Counted from the first letter of the stretch, positions 54,110-61,917 are shown. The stretch is 64,000 nucleotides of DNA from Paenibacillus sp. FSL H8-0548 (GCF_038630985.1 NZ_CP152049.1:996001-1060000), one strand, 5' to 3'. Notes: generated by a model from the sequence alone, not told the origin. Made by a program: numbers and translations.

Positions 54110-54736
54110 ATGATGCAAAATAAAAACATATTATTGCTAAATTCGCAAAGTGTAGGCATGGGCGAGGTTTCAGTTCAGCATAACTTTTCAGAGCTGGATA
54201 TGTATGATTTTCCGCAAGCTAATTTGGATTCCAAAATTGCGTTGATTATTCAAGGCTCCGTTGATCAGGAGCTTATGCTGAAGAATAAGGAGAAGATTCG
54301 CAAGTTTGCCGATAGCGGCAAGGTCATTGTATTTGGGGGCCATTTGTTCCTCCCTTGGCTTCCTGGCGCTTCTTTCTTTGTTCCCAAGGAGGTTCGCAGC
54401 CATAAGGATTATGATATATCGATCATAAATTCCCATCCGATCTTCGAAGGTGTCGACACCTACGATATGACCTATAACAAAGGTGTAGCCGGATTCTTCG
54501 CACGAGGACATCACCCGATTCCTGAAGGAGCTGAAGTATTGCTTACTCTGCCAGATCATGAGCCAATTGTATATATTGATCGTGTCAGCACAGACGGAAC
54601 CCTACTGGTGAGCTCAGGAAATGCACTGCTGAATTATCAAGATCCAAACCGTACAACGGGTCAAATTACGAGTCGCTTAGTCGAGTGGATTCATAATGAA
54701 TATGCTCAGCTTCAAAAAAGGAGTGTAGTACAATGA
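54110..54736 (+). CDS. Amidotransferase-like domain protein 1 (function unknown)
   Basis: A 208-residue protein without signal peptide or membrane segment. ENKEKIRKFADSGKVIVFGGHLF and the earlier ALIIQGSVD resemble the strand-turn-helix order of class I glutamine amidotransferase/ThuA-like folds, but the GxCxG nucleophile is absent. GAEVLLTLPDHEPIVYIDRVSTDGTLLVSSG also occurs in the next gene product, so the two are paralogues of low identity. Start ATG 54110 after GAGAGGG. No enzymatic residue can be assigned; a carbohydrate- or metal-binding role is a guess. Confidence 0.6.
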   Translation: MMQNKNILLLNSQSVGMGEVSVQHNFSELDMYDFPQANLDSKIALIIQGSVDQELMLKNKEKIRKFADSGKVIVFGGHLFLPWLPGASFFVPKEVRSHKDYDISIINSHPIFEGVDTYDMTYNKGVAGFFARGHHPIPEGAEVLLTLPDHEPIVYIDRVSTDGTLLVSSGNALLNYQDPNRTTGQITSRLVEWIHNEYAQLQKRSVVQ

Positions 54737-55344
54737 GGAAAATTGCAGCTCTATACTCAGGCGTATCCTATCAGCATCGCAGCTGGAATGAGCCTAAATA
54801 TAAGAAGTTTTTATCCGCTATTTTGTATGTGCCGGAACTTACGGAAAGCTCATTCGATGAGTTTGATATCATTATTGTGCCTTCACGTCTACACACCGGC
54901 CTGATGGAGCGTATTAAACCTTGGGTTCGGAAATTCGCTGACAATGGCGGTACGGTTGTATTGTTTTGGCCGCAGAGCTCGGATTCAGAGTGCGTACCTT
55001 TGCAAAACTGGGAGAACAGGCCGACAAACTTCTGGTGGTGGTTGGATAAGGATGCGAAGAGCGGGCTTGAATTACGGCTGCCGGAGCATAACCTATTTAA
55101 CTATTTGACGCTGGAGGATGCCACATGGCATTATCATGGCGTGTTCTGGCCGCCTGCTGGTGCAGAGGTGCTTGTAACAACGGAAGATAACGGAGCTATT
55201 CTATATGTAGACAAGGTCAGCTCAGCGGGAACGTGGGTCGTAACCTCACTTGATCCTGAATTCCATTATGGCTCTTATTTCATGCCAGCAACCGAGCGGT
55301 TTTTGGATGGATTCTTCCCTTGGCTGGCTGAGGGGGAGCATTAA
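54733..55344 (+). CDS. Amidotransferase-like domain protein 2 (paralogue)
   Basis: A 203-residue cytosolic protein that starts in an ATGA overlap with its paralogue. It shares IKPWVRKFADNGGTVVLFWP and PAGAEVLVTTEDNGAILYVDKVSSAGTWVVTS with the upstream gene. DIIIVPSRLHTGLMERI recalls the strand before the nucleophile elbow in ThuA-like proteins, but again no Cys nucleophile is present. Many Trp and Tyr residues (NFWWWLD, ATWHYHGVFWPP) could line a ligand-binding face. Function unknown; it is likely to act with the membrane components of the operon because of translational coupling. Confidence 0.6.
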   Translation: MRKIAALYSGVSYQHRSWNEPKYKKFLSAILYVPELTESSFDEFDIIIVPSRLHTGLMERIKPWVRKFADNGGTVVLFWPQSSDSECVPLQNWENRPTNFWWWLDKDAKSGLELRLPEHNLFNYLTLEDATWHYHGVFWPPAGAEVLVTTEDNGAILYVDKVSSAGTWVVTSLDPEFHYGSYFMPATERFLDGFFPWLAEGEH

Positions 55345-55372
55345 AAAGTTAATAATAAGTTGGTGAATAAGT

Positions 55373-56299
55373 ATGGGCTTTAAACGTCAATTGCTGCTAG
55401 CGCTAGTGCTCGTTTGTGCGTTTGTGGTATGGGCTCCGTCAGTCGCTGTGGTACATATCGTAAATGCTAATAATTTGTATGGGGACATAGAAAATGTAGC
55501 AGCCAAAGAGGATATTGTATACTTAACTGGAATTAATGTCATCGTCTATGACCATGGCTCTCCGCTGTTTAGGCCTCAAGATTACCTGACAAGAGTGGAT
55601 CTTGCTTATTGGGCGGGTACCTTCTATAAGCTGGGTGATTCGGACAAAACAGAAGCGGAGATTTCTCAGATTGCTTTAGATAATGGGCTAATTACAGATT
55701 TGCAAGGAAGAGCGACCTATGGGGATGTCAATCAAGCCTTTTTTAAGGGCATGGCGGAAATCGACCATGCGGAGGATGAGCTGACTAGGGAACAATATGC
55801 TGAATTCATGGGGAGTTATTTGACTACACCTGTCAATGGTCGAACGTTATTAGAAATAGCGGGTTATCTTTCTGGACCAACAGGAGTAGTGGAAGAGATC
55901 ATTACCCATGAGGATAAAACAACTGAGTTGATGATTGACGGACAGCAAATTGAGCTGGCCGCACATCCGCGAGTGCTCCAAGCTTCAACAGATGCATCAT
56001 TGTGGGTAGGGCTGACGATTAGCGACTCATGGATGATGGAAACCGATGGGGGCACGTGGACGCTGCAAATCCTTGATTTTTCCATTGCTTCAGCAGATGT
56101 GTCTGTAGAGCCTACTATTGATGAATTACCTGCTGAATCTCTAACTGAAATCAATGTGGATCCGCATGGGGGCGAACATCAGATGCTCCATGAAGGGGAG
56201 AAGAAGAAAGGGAGCTTGCCCGTTCTTGTTATAGCAGTGGTGCTCGTTGTGGTTATTTTTGCTTGGTTAATGTATAGGCGCCTGAGGAAAAGAATTTAA
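55373..56299 (+). CDS. Membrane-anchored protein with SLH-like ectodomain
   Basis: A 308-residue protein: N-terminal hydrophobic segment (LLLALVLVCAFVVWAPSVAVV), an ectodomain of about 240 residues, and a C-terminal membrane helix (SLPVLVIAVVLVVVIFAWLMY) with a basic RRLRKRI end. In the ectodomain, INVIVYDHGSPLFRPQDYLTRVDLAYWAG and AEDELTREQYAEFMG are spaced like SLH units (G...F.P...TR.E.A..), so it may touch the S-layer or wall polymer. The rest is beta-rich. As the last gene of the Fur-box operon it could tether the importer complex to the envelope. Weak ribosome binding site. Confidence 0.7.
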   Translation: MGFKRQLLLALVLVCAFVVWAPSVAVVHIVNANNLYGDIENVAAKEDIVYLTGINVIVYDHGSPLFRPQDYLTRVDLAYWAGTFYKLGDSDKTEAEISQIALDNGLITDLQGRATYGDVNQAFFKGMAEIDHAEDELTREQYAEFMGSYLTTPVNGRTLLEIAGYLSGPTGVVEEIITHEDKTTELMIDGQQIELAAHPRVLQASTDASLWVGLTISDSWMMETDGGTWTLQILDFSIASADVSVEPTIDELPAESLTEINVDPHGGEHQMLHEGEKKKGSLPVLVIAVVLVVVIFAWLMYRRLRKRI

Positions 56300-56302
56300 T
56301 TT

Positions 56303-56352
56303 AAAGAGCTTGCAGTCCTTGGTATCAGGGGGCTGTATGCTCTTTTTTTATA
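56303..56352 (+). terminator. Terminator of the Fur-box operon
   Basis: AGAGCTTGCAGTCC pairs imperfectly with GGGGGCTGTATGCTCT, followed by T7. It lies directly after the last gene. Confidence 0.8.
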
Positions 56353-56424
56353 AGCTATTTAAGTTGAACTAGACATTCGTGTCTTGGGCGCTGCGCGAGG
56401 CTGCGCATAGAAAGAAAATGTTGA

Positions 56425-56650
56425 ATCACCTTGTTCGTCGCATTGAGCCGCTCGTCACTCTCTAGTACAATGAGAAGTAAATGCGATGCTGACGTATTTG
56501 GCGTTTATCCGACCCTGCTTCGTGTAGGTATGCACCGGACATCGATACCAGCCTGCGACCAAATGCACGATGATTATCGTCTTGAAGGGCATCGTTTCCT
56601 GATCTCTCCGACGAATGGAAACAAAGCGATATGTGCAAAAACGAACATTA
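56425..56650 (+). pseudogene. Decayed, deleted copy of the AraC-siderophore-protein locus
   Basis: Three blocks in the same order resemble parts of 42.9-44.9 kb. 56428-56487 matches 42941-43000 (region before and at the start of the AraC gene). 56490-56596 matches 43072-43180 (encoding DVFGVYQTLIRTGVH and the ALKGE sensor part). 56604-56645 matches about 44840-44885 (the SDEWEQSEVWKK end of the siderophore-binding gene). The rest is deleted. An open frame of 100 codons at 56431-56733 runs across all of them but encodes a chimaera, not a real protein. Confidence 0.7.
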
Positions 56651-56699
56651 CGATTGTTCTTAGCGATTTACTCCCTTCTCTTCAACTTCATATTTATAA

Positions 56700-56900
56700 A
56701 TTCAATGAACCTAGATGGAATTTCTCCCGTTAAAAATAACGCCGTTCCCTTCGTACATAAAATAGATGGAATTTGTCCTGTTAATTTTACTGTATTCCAT
56801 GGTTTTCGGCTGATTCATTGGAATTAGAGGGATGAATTCCATCTAAAATCTAAATAAAGATAAAAATGATTGTAATAGATGGATGATTTCCATTTAAATT
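56700..56900. repeat. Intergenic ATGGAATT repeats
   Basis: A sequence around AGATGGAATTTCTCCCGTTA recurs (56713 and 56765), and inverted versions (GATGAATTCCATCT at 56831, GATTTCCATTTA near 56886) follow, so the stretch is built of short direct and inverted repeats. No gene or known element is recognisable. Confidence 0.5.
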
Positions 56901-56990
56901 AAATGGAGAGAGCGCTCATAACAAACTGGATAGGGTGAATGAGAAGATTGGCTAAGGTGAAGTGCAATTTTTCTAATGGAGGTAAAACTA

Positions 56991-57548
56991 ATGTCATCGA
57001 ATACGCACACGGACCCGATGGGAACCATTCTAAACGATATTAAAGTATTTCAAGCAAAGCCCGAAGACACGGCGGAGGTGCTTCAACTGCTAATTCAAAC
57101 GGCACAGTGGCTGAAGAGCAAGGGCTCCACGCAGTGGGGCGGGCTGCTGCATGGCGTGGATTCCCATCAGACGCCGGAAGCGATCCAACGCGGGAAAGTA
57201 TACCTATTCATGCAGGGCAGCGTATTAGCGGGCATGGTTATGCTGATGCAGCATGCAAGCGCGTGGGACAGGGAGTTGTGGGGCGAAGAGGGGCATGAGA
57301 ACTCAGTTTACCTGCACCGACTCAATATTAACCGCGAGGCCGCGGGCAAGGATCTAGGTGAGGCCATCGTTCGCTGGGCCGATTCAGGCATTCATTTTCC
57401 GGGGAAGGACCGTATCCGGCTGGATTGCATCGCAAACAATGAAAAGCTGAACCGCTTCTATTTGAGCTGCGGTTATACATTCATAGGCTCGGCGTCGAAC
57501 GCCTCCGGGAAATTTAACAAATTTGAAAAGCGGGTTGCGCTGGCTTAG
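56991..57548 (+). CDS. GNAT-family acetyltransferase
   Basis: A 185-residue protein from ATG 56991, preceded by GGAGGTAAAACTA; the upstream ATG at 56976 overlaps that site. It contains the GNAT core: VFQAKPEDTAEVLQLLIQTAQWLKSKGSTQWGG, a GMVMLMQ strand, YLHRLNINREAAGKDLGEAIVRW (acetyl-CoA binding loop, weak R.xxGxGxA variant) and RLDCIANNEKLNRFYLSCGYTFIG near the end. It transfers an acetyl group to an unknown amine. It stands alone after the decayed locus. Confidence 0.85.
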   Translation: MSSNTHTDPMGTILNDIKVFQAKPEDTAEVLQLLIQTAQWLKSKGSTQWGGLLHGVDSHQTPEAIQRGKVYLFMQGSVLAGMVMLMQHASAWDRELWGEEGHENSVYLHRLNINREAAGKDLGEAIVRWADSGIHFPGKDRIRLDCIANNEKLNRFYLSCGYTFIGSASNASGKFNKFEKRVALA

Positions 57549-57707
57549 TGGCATTCGTCACTGGGAGGCCTCACAGCAAACAGAACACGAGGGACCACTC
57601 CAAAATGAATTCCATTGATCCTTTTCCATCCATTCCTGTTTTTTCTGCTTAGAACACCGTTCAAGAGGGTATATTCATAAAAAGACATACCCAAGGAGGT
57701 AGTAATC

Positions 57708-57830
57708 ATGAGCAAGAAAAAAGTGTTGTTTACTGCAATCGGAATGGGAGTCACCTATCTGATGCGAAATAAAGATGCGCGCGATAAGCTGAAGCATGCG
57801 GTTCAATCCTTTACGAAAAAGAACCGATAA
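57708..57830 (+). CDS. 40-residue small protein
   Basis: ATG 57708 to TAA 57830. AAGGAGG lies 7 nt upstream. The sequence begins MSKKKVLFTAIGMGVTYLM, a hydrophobic segment after three lysines, and ends in a basic amphipathic part. It resembles small basic membrane-associated proteins but I cannot name a family. The downstream terminator was split by an IS element, showing this to be an expressed unit of its own. Confidence 0.65.
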   Translation: MSKKKVLFTAIGMGVTYLMRNKDARDKLKHAVQSFTKKNR

Positions 57831-57837
57831 GAAAACA

Positions 57838-57864
57838 AGAAGAAGCCGGAGCATATCATAATGA
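57838..57864 (+). terminator. Left half of an IS-split terminator
   Basis: AAGAAGCCGGAGCATATCAT here is the exact complement of ATGATATGCTCCGGCTTCTT at 59590-59609, so the two once formed one hairpin ending in T run TTT after the small gene. The IS lies between, and the 17-bp GGAGCATATCATAATGA is present on both sides (57848-57864 and 59577-59593). Confidence 0.75.
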
Positions 57865-57956
57865 AGTGCTCCCTGTCAAGTAGACAGTAGAAAAAAACAA
57901 AAAACGATTAGACCTATCCCTCAGTTCAAGTACAGAGAACTGGGGGATTATTTTTA

Positions 57957-58811
57957 TTAAGCAGCTCGGCGATACTCGTGGGGAGACAAGCCGTTAAGTC
58001 GCTCCGTATATCGGTAGTTGTTGTAGTATCGAATATAGTTCCTCACATCTTCAAGAACTTCATCGTAGGTATCGTATTTCTTCAAATAAAAGCTTTCTGC
58101 CTTGAATGTGCCCCAAAATCGCTCGATCGGCTGGTTATCCAGGCAGCGACTCACACGAGACATGCTTGTTGTGAAACCGTATTTCACCTTCAAGCGATTA
58201 TATTCATGCGAGGTATATTGGAAACCTCTGTCACTATGCAGAAGTGGCGTGATTCCACGTTTTCCCCTATATGCCTTCTTTATCGTGTCCATGACCAATT
58301 TGTTGTTGTTGGAGTGGCTGAGCACCCACGAAACGACGGAGTTATCGTGCACATCAATCATGGCGCTCAAATAGGACTTTCGACCGTTCCCATACTTCAG
58401 CTCGGTGACATCTGTACACCACTTTAGGTTCGGAGCAGCGGCTTGAAAGTCACGGTTCATGACGTTTTCGGCAACATGTGTTTCCGTGGCTCTCACGTAG
58501 CTTGGACGCTTCCTCCGAATCACTGCTTTTAATCCGAGAGCTCTCATAATCCCGTAGTAACGCTTTTTGTTGTAAGTCTTTTTCAGTTTACGGTTTAATT
58601 GGAGACGCATTTGGCGATAACCCAGTATCCCTTTTCGCTTGTCATAGCGAAGCTTCACTTCTTTTGCTAGTGAAAGCCGCTCAAGTTCTCGATTGGACGG
58701 CGTCCATTTTAACCATTTATAATAGGCAGATCTGGCGACGTTAGCGAGCTTGCATAACGCTAGTATCGCGTAGCCCTTTTCCGTGTGCAGTTCTTGAATC
58801 GCTTGATACAA
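57957..58811 (-). CDS. IS3-family transposase OrfB (DDE catalytic domain)
   Basis: A 284-residue integrase-core protein. The catalytic triad is complete: TDVTEL (Asp134), LHSDRGFQYT (Asp194) and IERFWG (Glu230) with 35 residues between the last two. HTH_21 precedes it (YGYRQMRLQLNRK-like GILGYRQMRLQL). In IS150-like elements OrfB is made as part of an OrfAB fusion by a -1 frameshift, and the frame here has its own start at 58811 as well. All conserved residues are present, so it may be active. Confidence 0.92.
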   Translation of the reverse strand: MYQAIQELHTEKGYAILALCKLANVARSAYYKWLKWTPSNRELERLSLAKEVKLRYDKRKGILGYRQMRLQLNRKLKKTYNKKRYYGIMRALGLKAVIRRKRPSYVRATETHVAENVMNRDFQAAAPNLKWCTDVTELKYGNGRKSYLSAMIDVHDNSVVSWVLSHSNNNKLVMDTIKKAYRGKRGITPLLHSDRGFQYTSHEYNRLKVKYGFTTSMSRVSRCLDNQPIERFWGTFKAESFYLKKYDTYDEVLEDVRNYIRYYNNYRYTERLNGLSPHEYRRAA

Positions 58812-58831
58812 GTCTACGTGTCGAACGAGGG

Positions 58832-59533
58832 TTAGCGTGTACGTTTTCGCCGGATCTCTGCCAACTTTTTTTCGAAGGCGTTCTCCATTTCTAAATACTC
58901 GTTACGCGCTTCTAGCTCTTTGATTCGGAGTTTAAGACGTTCAGCCTCATCCAGTTCTTCCTCAGGTCTACTGCGCCCACGACGGTCCCTAAGAACCTCC
59001 TCGCCGCCTGAATGATATTTACGAACCCATGCGTACACCTGTTGGTAGGAAACATCGTACTTCTTCATCGATTTCTGATCATCCAACTGATTGGCAAGGG
59101 TATACTGCACAATTTCAATACGCTCTTCAAAAGTGGTTTTACGTCCTTTATTCATGTGAACCGTTCCTTTACGAGTAGGTTTAATTTCTTTCCCACAAGT
59201 ATACTTGGAAATCCAGTTCGTCAAAACACTTTTACTTGAAATGTGATGCTGGTTTGTCGCTTCTCGGATGGAGTACTTTCCGGATAGAACGTCACGAACC
59301 GCGGTCTGCTTGAGCTCATGTGAGTACGTTTTCCAAGCTTTGGATTCCTTTAACCCTTCATAACCATCTGCTTTGTATTTCCTTATCCAATCCACAACAG
59401 TCATATCGTCGATCCCCAGTTGCTTTGCTTCATGATGAGGATTTGAATCCTGTTTAAGGCATCTTTTTACAACCTGTAGTTTTACATCTAATGAAATTGC
59501 ACTCCTTTTTGACAAAGCAAAAACTCCTATCAT
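58832..59533 (-). CDS. IS3-family OrfA (DNA-binding)
   Basis: A 233-residue protein with two helix-turn-helix units (LDVKLQVVKRCLKQDSNPHHEAKQLGIDDMTVVDWIRKY and TFEERIEIVQYTLANQ..MKKYDVSYQQVYAWVRKY), followed by a leucine-zipper-like coil (LRIKELEARNEYLEMENAF). A run A7G at 58872-58865 on the minus strand is a likely slippery site for the -1 shift into OrfB. It binds the IS ends. Confidence 0.88.
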   Translation of the reverse strand: MIGVFALSKRSAISLDVKLQVVKRCLKQDSNPHHEAKQLGIDDMTVVDWIRKYKADGYEGLKESKAWKTYSHELKQTAVRDVLSGKYSIREATNQHHISSKSVLTNWISKYTCGKEIKPTRKGTVHMNKGRKTTFEERIEIVQYTLANQLDDQKSMKKYDVSYQQVYAWVRKYHSGGEEVLRDRRGRSRPEEELDEAERLKLRIKELEARNEYLEMENAFEKKLAEIRRKRTR

Positions 59534-59576
59534 GGTAGAAGTAGAAGTTTTGTTTTTTCTACTGTCTACTACGATG

Positions 59577-59611
59577 GGAGCATATCATAATGATATGCTC
59601 CGGCTTCTTTA
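59577..59611 (+). terminator. Right half of the IS-split terminator
   Basis: Holds the 17-bp direct repeat and ATGATATGCTCCGGCTTCTTT. On its own GAGCATATCAT/ATGATATGCTC still forms a short hairpin with little T run. Confidence 0.75.
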
Positions 59612-59777
59612 TGTGCGCCTAGCATAGGTGCTATCTCTAGGGTTCAAGTCTCGAATGGGGAAGGCAGCAGCAGCCATAGCTTGCACAATGGGAATCGTAT
59701 GGAAGGGATATTTACTAGTTAGCGGCGCTTATTTATGGTAAGATGTCTAAGGACAATGGAATATACACAACAAAGTA

Positions 59778-59817
59778 GAAGACGCAGGGAACGAGATAAC
59801 ATCCTGCTTCTTTTTAT
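59778..59817 (+). terminator. Hairpin with T tract upstream of the second acetyltransferase
   Basis: GAAGACGCAGG pairs with CCTGCTTC, followed by TTTTTATTT. It lies 42 bp before the gene start and could be a terminator or attenuator. The preceding 59612-59777 shows no gene. Confidence 0.6.
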
Positions 59818-59859
59818 TTAGAGATGGTTTATGCCCCGCGGAGTAAAAGGAGATCAAGA

Positions 59860-60336
59860 ATGCCAACGATTATTGCCAAGCCATTTGATGATGAAATACA
59901 AACTACGCTTAGCGAAATAACCTCGGCTTATCATGCTGGGGAATTGAGCACGAGGGATAAAACAGAATTACCGGAAGAAATCTATATGATTCAAGCTGAG
60001 GATACGATGGTCGGCTATGGCGTCATTTGGGAGTATGGGAATGGAAAACAGCTCATCCAAAAGGCGGAAAAGGACTATTTTAGCGATGATGAGAAATATT
60101 TGGAGAAGGACTTCTACATTGATATCAAAAACAAGAAGGACTTCGTCTTTATAGAAGTGTTGGATGTATTGAAGGAATTTGAAAGCAAAGGCTATGCAGC
60201 TTCTTTTATAAATTGGCTTAAAGCCAAATATCCGCACAAAAAAATGTACGTATACACACTGGATAAAACACGAAATTTTTGGTTTAAGCAAGGCTTCGAG
60301 CCTCTTGGGAGTACGGTTTGGATGACCTATAATTAA
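59860..60336 (+). CDS. GNAT-family acetyltransferase
   Basis: A 158-residue protein from ATG 59860 with AAAGGAG 8 nt upstream; an earlier start at 59824 lacks a site. TVGYGVIWEYGNGKQL (strand 4) is followed by FVFIEVLDVLKEFESKGYAASFINWLKAKYPHKKMYVYTLDKTRNFWFKQGFEPLG, which gives the acetyl-CoA loop (a weak FExKGYAxxFI form of Q/RxxGxG/A) and the N...FW.K.GF end of the fold. The substrate is unknown. It is followed 57 bp later by the DEAD-box gene. Confidence 0.75.
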   Translation: MPTIIAKPFDDEIQTTLSEITSAYHAGELSTRDKTELPEEIYMIQAEDTMVGYGVIWEYGNGKQLIQKAEKDYFSDDEKYLEKDFYIDIKNKKDFVFIEVLDVLKEFESKGYAASFINWLKAKYPHKKMYVYTLDKTRNFWFKQGFEPLGSTVWMTYN

Positions 60337-60393
60337 GAGCAGGAACATTCGCTGTGATTGGGAATTTACGTTTTCTAGTAAGAAGGAGACAAA

Positions 60394-61539
60394 ATGACAT
60401 TTAACGATTTAAAGCTTGCGCCTGAGATTTTAAAAGCGCTGAGCAAAGAGAACTACACAACCCCGACCCCCATACAGGAGCAGGCGATTCCAGTCGTGCT
60501 GAACGGCAGAGATTTGTTTGGCTGCGCTCAGACGGGAACAGGAAAAACTGCCGCATTTGCTTTGCCAATCGTTCAACTATTGAGCGAGCAGCAAAGTAAG
60601 CCCCAAGGTGTTCGACGTACACGTTCCTTAATATTAACACCAACAAGAGAGCTGGCTCTCCAAATCTCCGATAATATACAGGCTTACAGCCAGTTTACTG
60701 ATTTGCGCTGCTTGGCTATTGTGGGCGGTGTATCACAAAAAGTGCAAGAGCGTTCGCTTGAACGAGGCGCAGATGTTATAATTGCTACGCCAGGCAGGCT
60801 TATCGATCTCATCAATCAGAAGCTTGTTAATTTGCAATATGTGCAAATTCTTGTGCTTGATGAAGCCGATCGCATGCTGGACATGGGCTTTATCCATGAC
60901 GTGAAGAGAATTATTACAAAAATGCCTAGCAAAAAACAAACTTTATTTTTCTCCGCTACGATGCCGCCGGAAATTTCGAAGCTGGTTAGAGCACTGCTCG
61001 TCAATCCAGTGAAAATAGAAATTACGCCTGCTTCTTCCACGGTTGATAGAATAGAACAATTTGTTTATTATGTAGAGAAAAGCAACAAGCAAAACTTGTT
61101 GACTCATCTACTGCAGGATCCATCCATTGTATCGGCACTCGTGTTTACACGTACGAAGCATGGAGCGGATCGGGTTGTGCGCGGTCTGACCAAAGCAAAT
61201 ATTACCGCCCAGGCCATTCATGGCAATAAGTCTCAAAACTCCCGGCAGAATGCTCTGAGCAGCTTCAGGAGCGGCACGACAAGAGTACTGGTAGCGACGG
61301 ACATCGCAGCAAGAGGAATCGATATTGATGAGCTTTCACACGTGATCAACTTCAACCTTCCTAATATTCCAGAAACCTACGTTCATCGCATTGGTCGAAC
61401 GGGCAGAGCTGGGCTGAGCGGAATCGCAATATCTTTTTGCGAGACGGATGAAGTGCCATATTTGAAGGATATTCAGAAAATGATTAAGAAAACGATTCCC
61501 GTAGTAACGGACCAATCTGATCCGATGCTAATAAGCTAA
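60394..61539 (+). CDS. DEAD-box ATP-dependent RNA helicase (RhlE-like)
   Basis: A 381-residue helicase core. Q motif F..L.L.PEILKAL...TPTPIQEQAIP; motif I AQTGTGKT (about 45-52); motif Ia PTRELALQ; motif II DEADRMLD (about 156); motif III SAT; motif VI HRIGRTGRAG (about 328). The C-terminal basic extension of longer RhlE/CshA forms is lacking. It unwinds RNA duplexes, in bacilli often in ribosome assembly or mRNA decay with cold induction. AAGGAG lies 7 nt before the ATG. The gene for a small unknown protein follows. Confidence 0.95.
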   Translation: MTFNDLKLAPEILKALSKENYTTPTPIQEQAIPVVLNGRDLFGCAQTGTGKTAAFALPIVQLLSEQQSKPQGVRRTRSLILTPTRELALQISDNIQAYSQFTDLRCLAIVGGVSQKVQERSLERGADVIIATPGRLIDLINQKLVNLQYVQILVLDEADRMLDMGFIHDVKRIITKMPSKKQTLFFSATMPPEISKLVRALLVNPVKIEITPASSTVDRIEQFVYYVEKSNKQNLLTHLLQDPSIVSALVFTRTKHGADRVVRGLTKANITAQAIHGNKSQNSRQNALSSFRSGTTRVLVATDIAARGIDIDELSHVINFNLPNIPETYVHRIGRTGRAGLSGIAISFCETDEVPYLKDIQKMIKKTIPVVTDQSDPMLIS

Positions 61540-61595
61540 GATTACGTTACAATAAAGCAAGTCGAAATGAACTAATTAAAACTAGGGGTGATCGT

Positions 61596-61901
61596 CTGAG
61601 AAAGCAAAAGCCAATGTCATTCGAGGATTTGTTGAAGGAATTGCAAGGACAGAAAACAGCGCAAGAGGACCCAGATCATGTCTCATTAGAGGCGTTGTTT
61701 AATGAAGCATTTATGAGCAAGTATTCCAGCTTGACCAGCTTCGCGGCATTTCTGGAGAAGGGCAACTTCCAAGCGGAAACGCGTGAAGAGATTAAGGACA
61801 TTCCAGATGAGCTCTTTGATCGCCATGTAGCACGGGAGACTAGCTTTTCCGATTGGAAAACAATGTTGAATACTGCGACTACGGAGTATGCGGGTAAATA
61901 A
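61596..61901 (+). CDS. Unknown 101-residue acidic protein, probable CTG start
   Basis: From CTG 61596 the frame reads LRKQKPMSFEDLLKELQGQ.., with AGGGG (61584-61588) 7 nt upstream. The first ATG at 61614 has no ribosome binding site, so CTG is the likelier start (101 residues instead of 95). Helical, acidic, with no signal peptide or recognisable domain; the end EIKDIPDELFDRHVARETSFSDWKTML might form helices. It follows the DEAD-box gene by 57 bp. Family not recognised. Confidence 0.65.
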   Translation: MRKQKPMSFEDLLKELQGQKTAQEDPDHVSLEALFNEAFMSKYSSLTSFAAFLEKGNFQAETREEIKDIPDELFDRHVARETSFSDWKTMLNTATTEYAGK

Positions 61902-61917
61902 TAAGCATACAAACAAA

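Larger units (their letters stand above)
57879..59570. mobile_element. IS3-family element (IS150-like)
   Basis: A 1.69-kb element bounded by inverted repeats AGTAGACAGTAGAAAAAA (57879) and TTTTTTCTACTGTCTACT (ending 59570), with orfA and orfB on the minus strand. Both frames look intact. A 17-bp direct repeat lies just outside but is separated from the ends by 14 and 6 bp. Confidence 0.85.

Noticed and set aside
56431..56733. 100-codon open frame after the Fur-box operon
   Set aside because: It is a chimaera of AraC and siderophore-gene fragments without a ribosome binding site.
57545..57754. Minus-strand open frame of 69 codons
   Set aside because: It covers the antisense of the 40-residue plus-strand gene, which has an AAGGAGG site.
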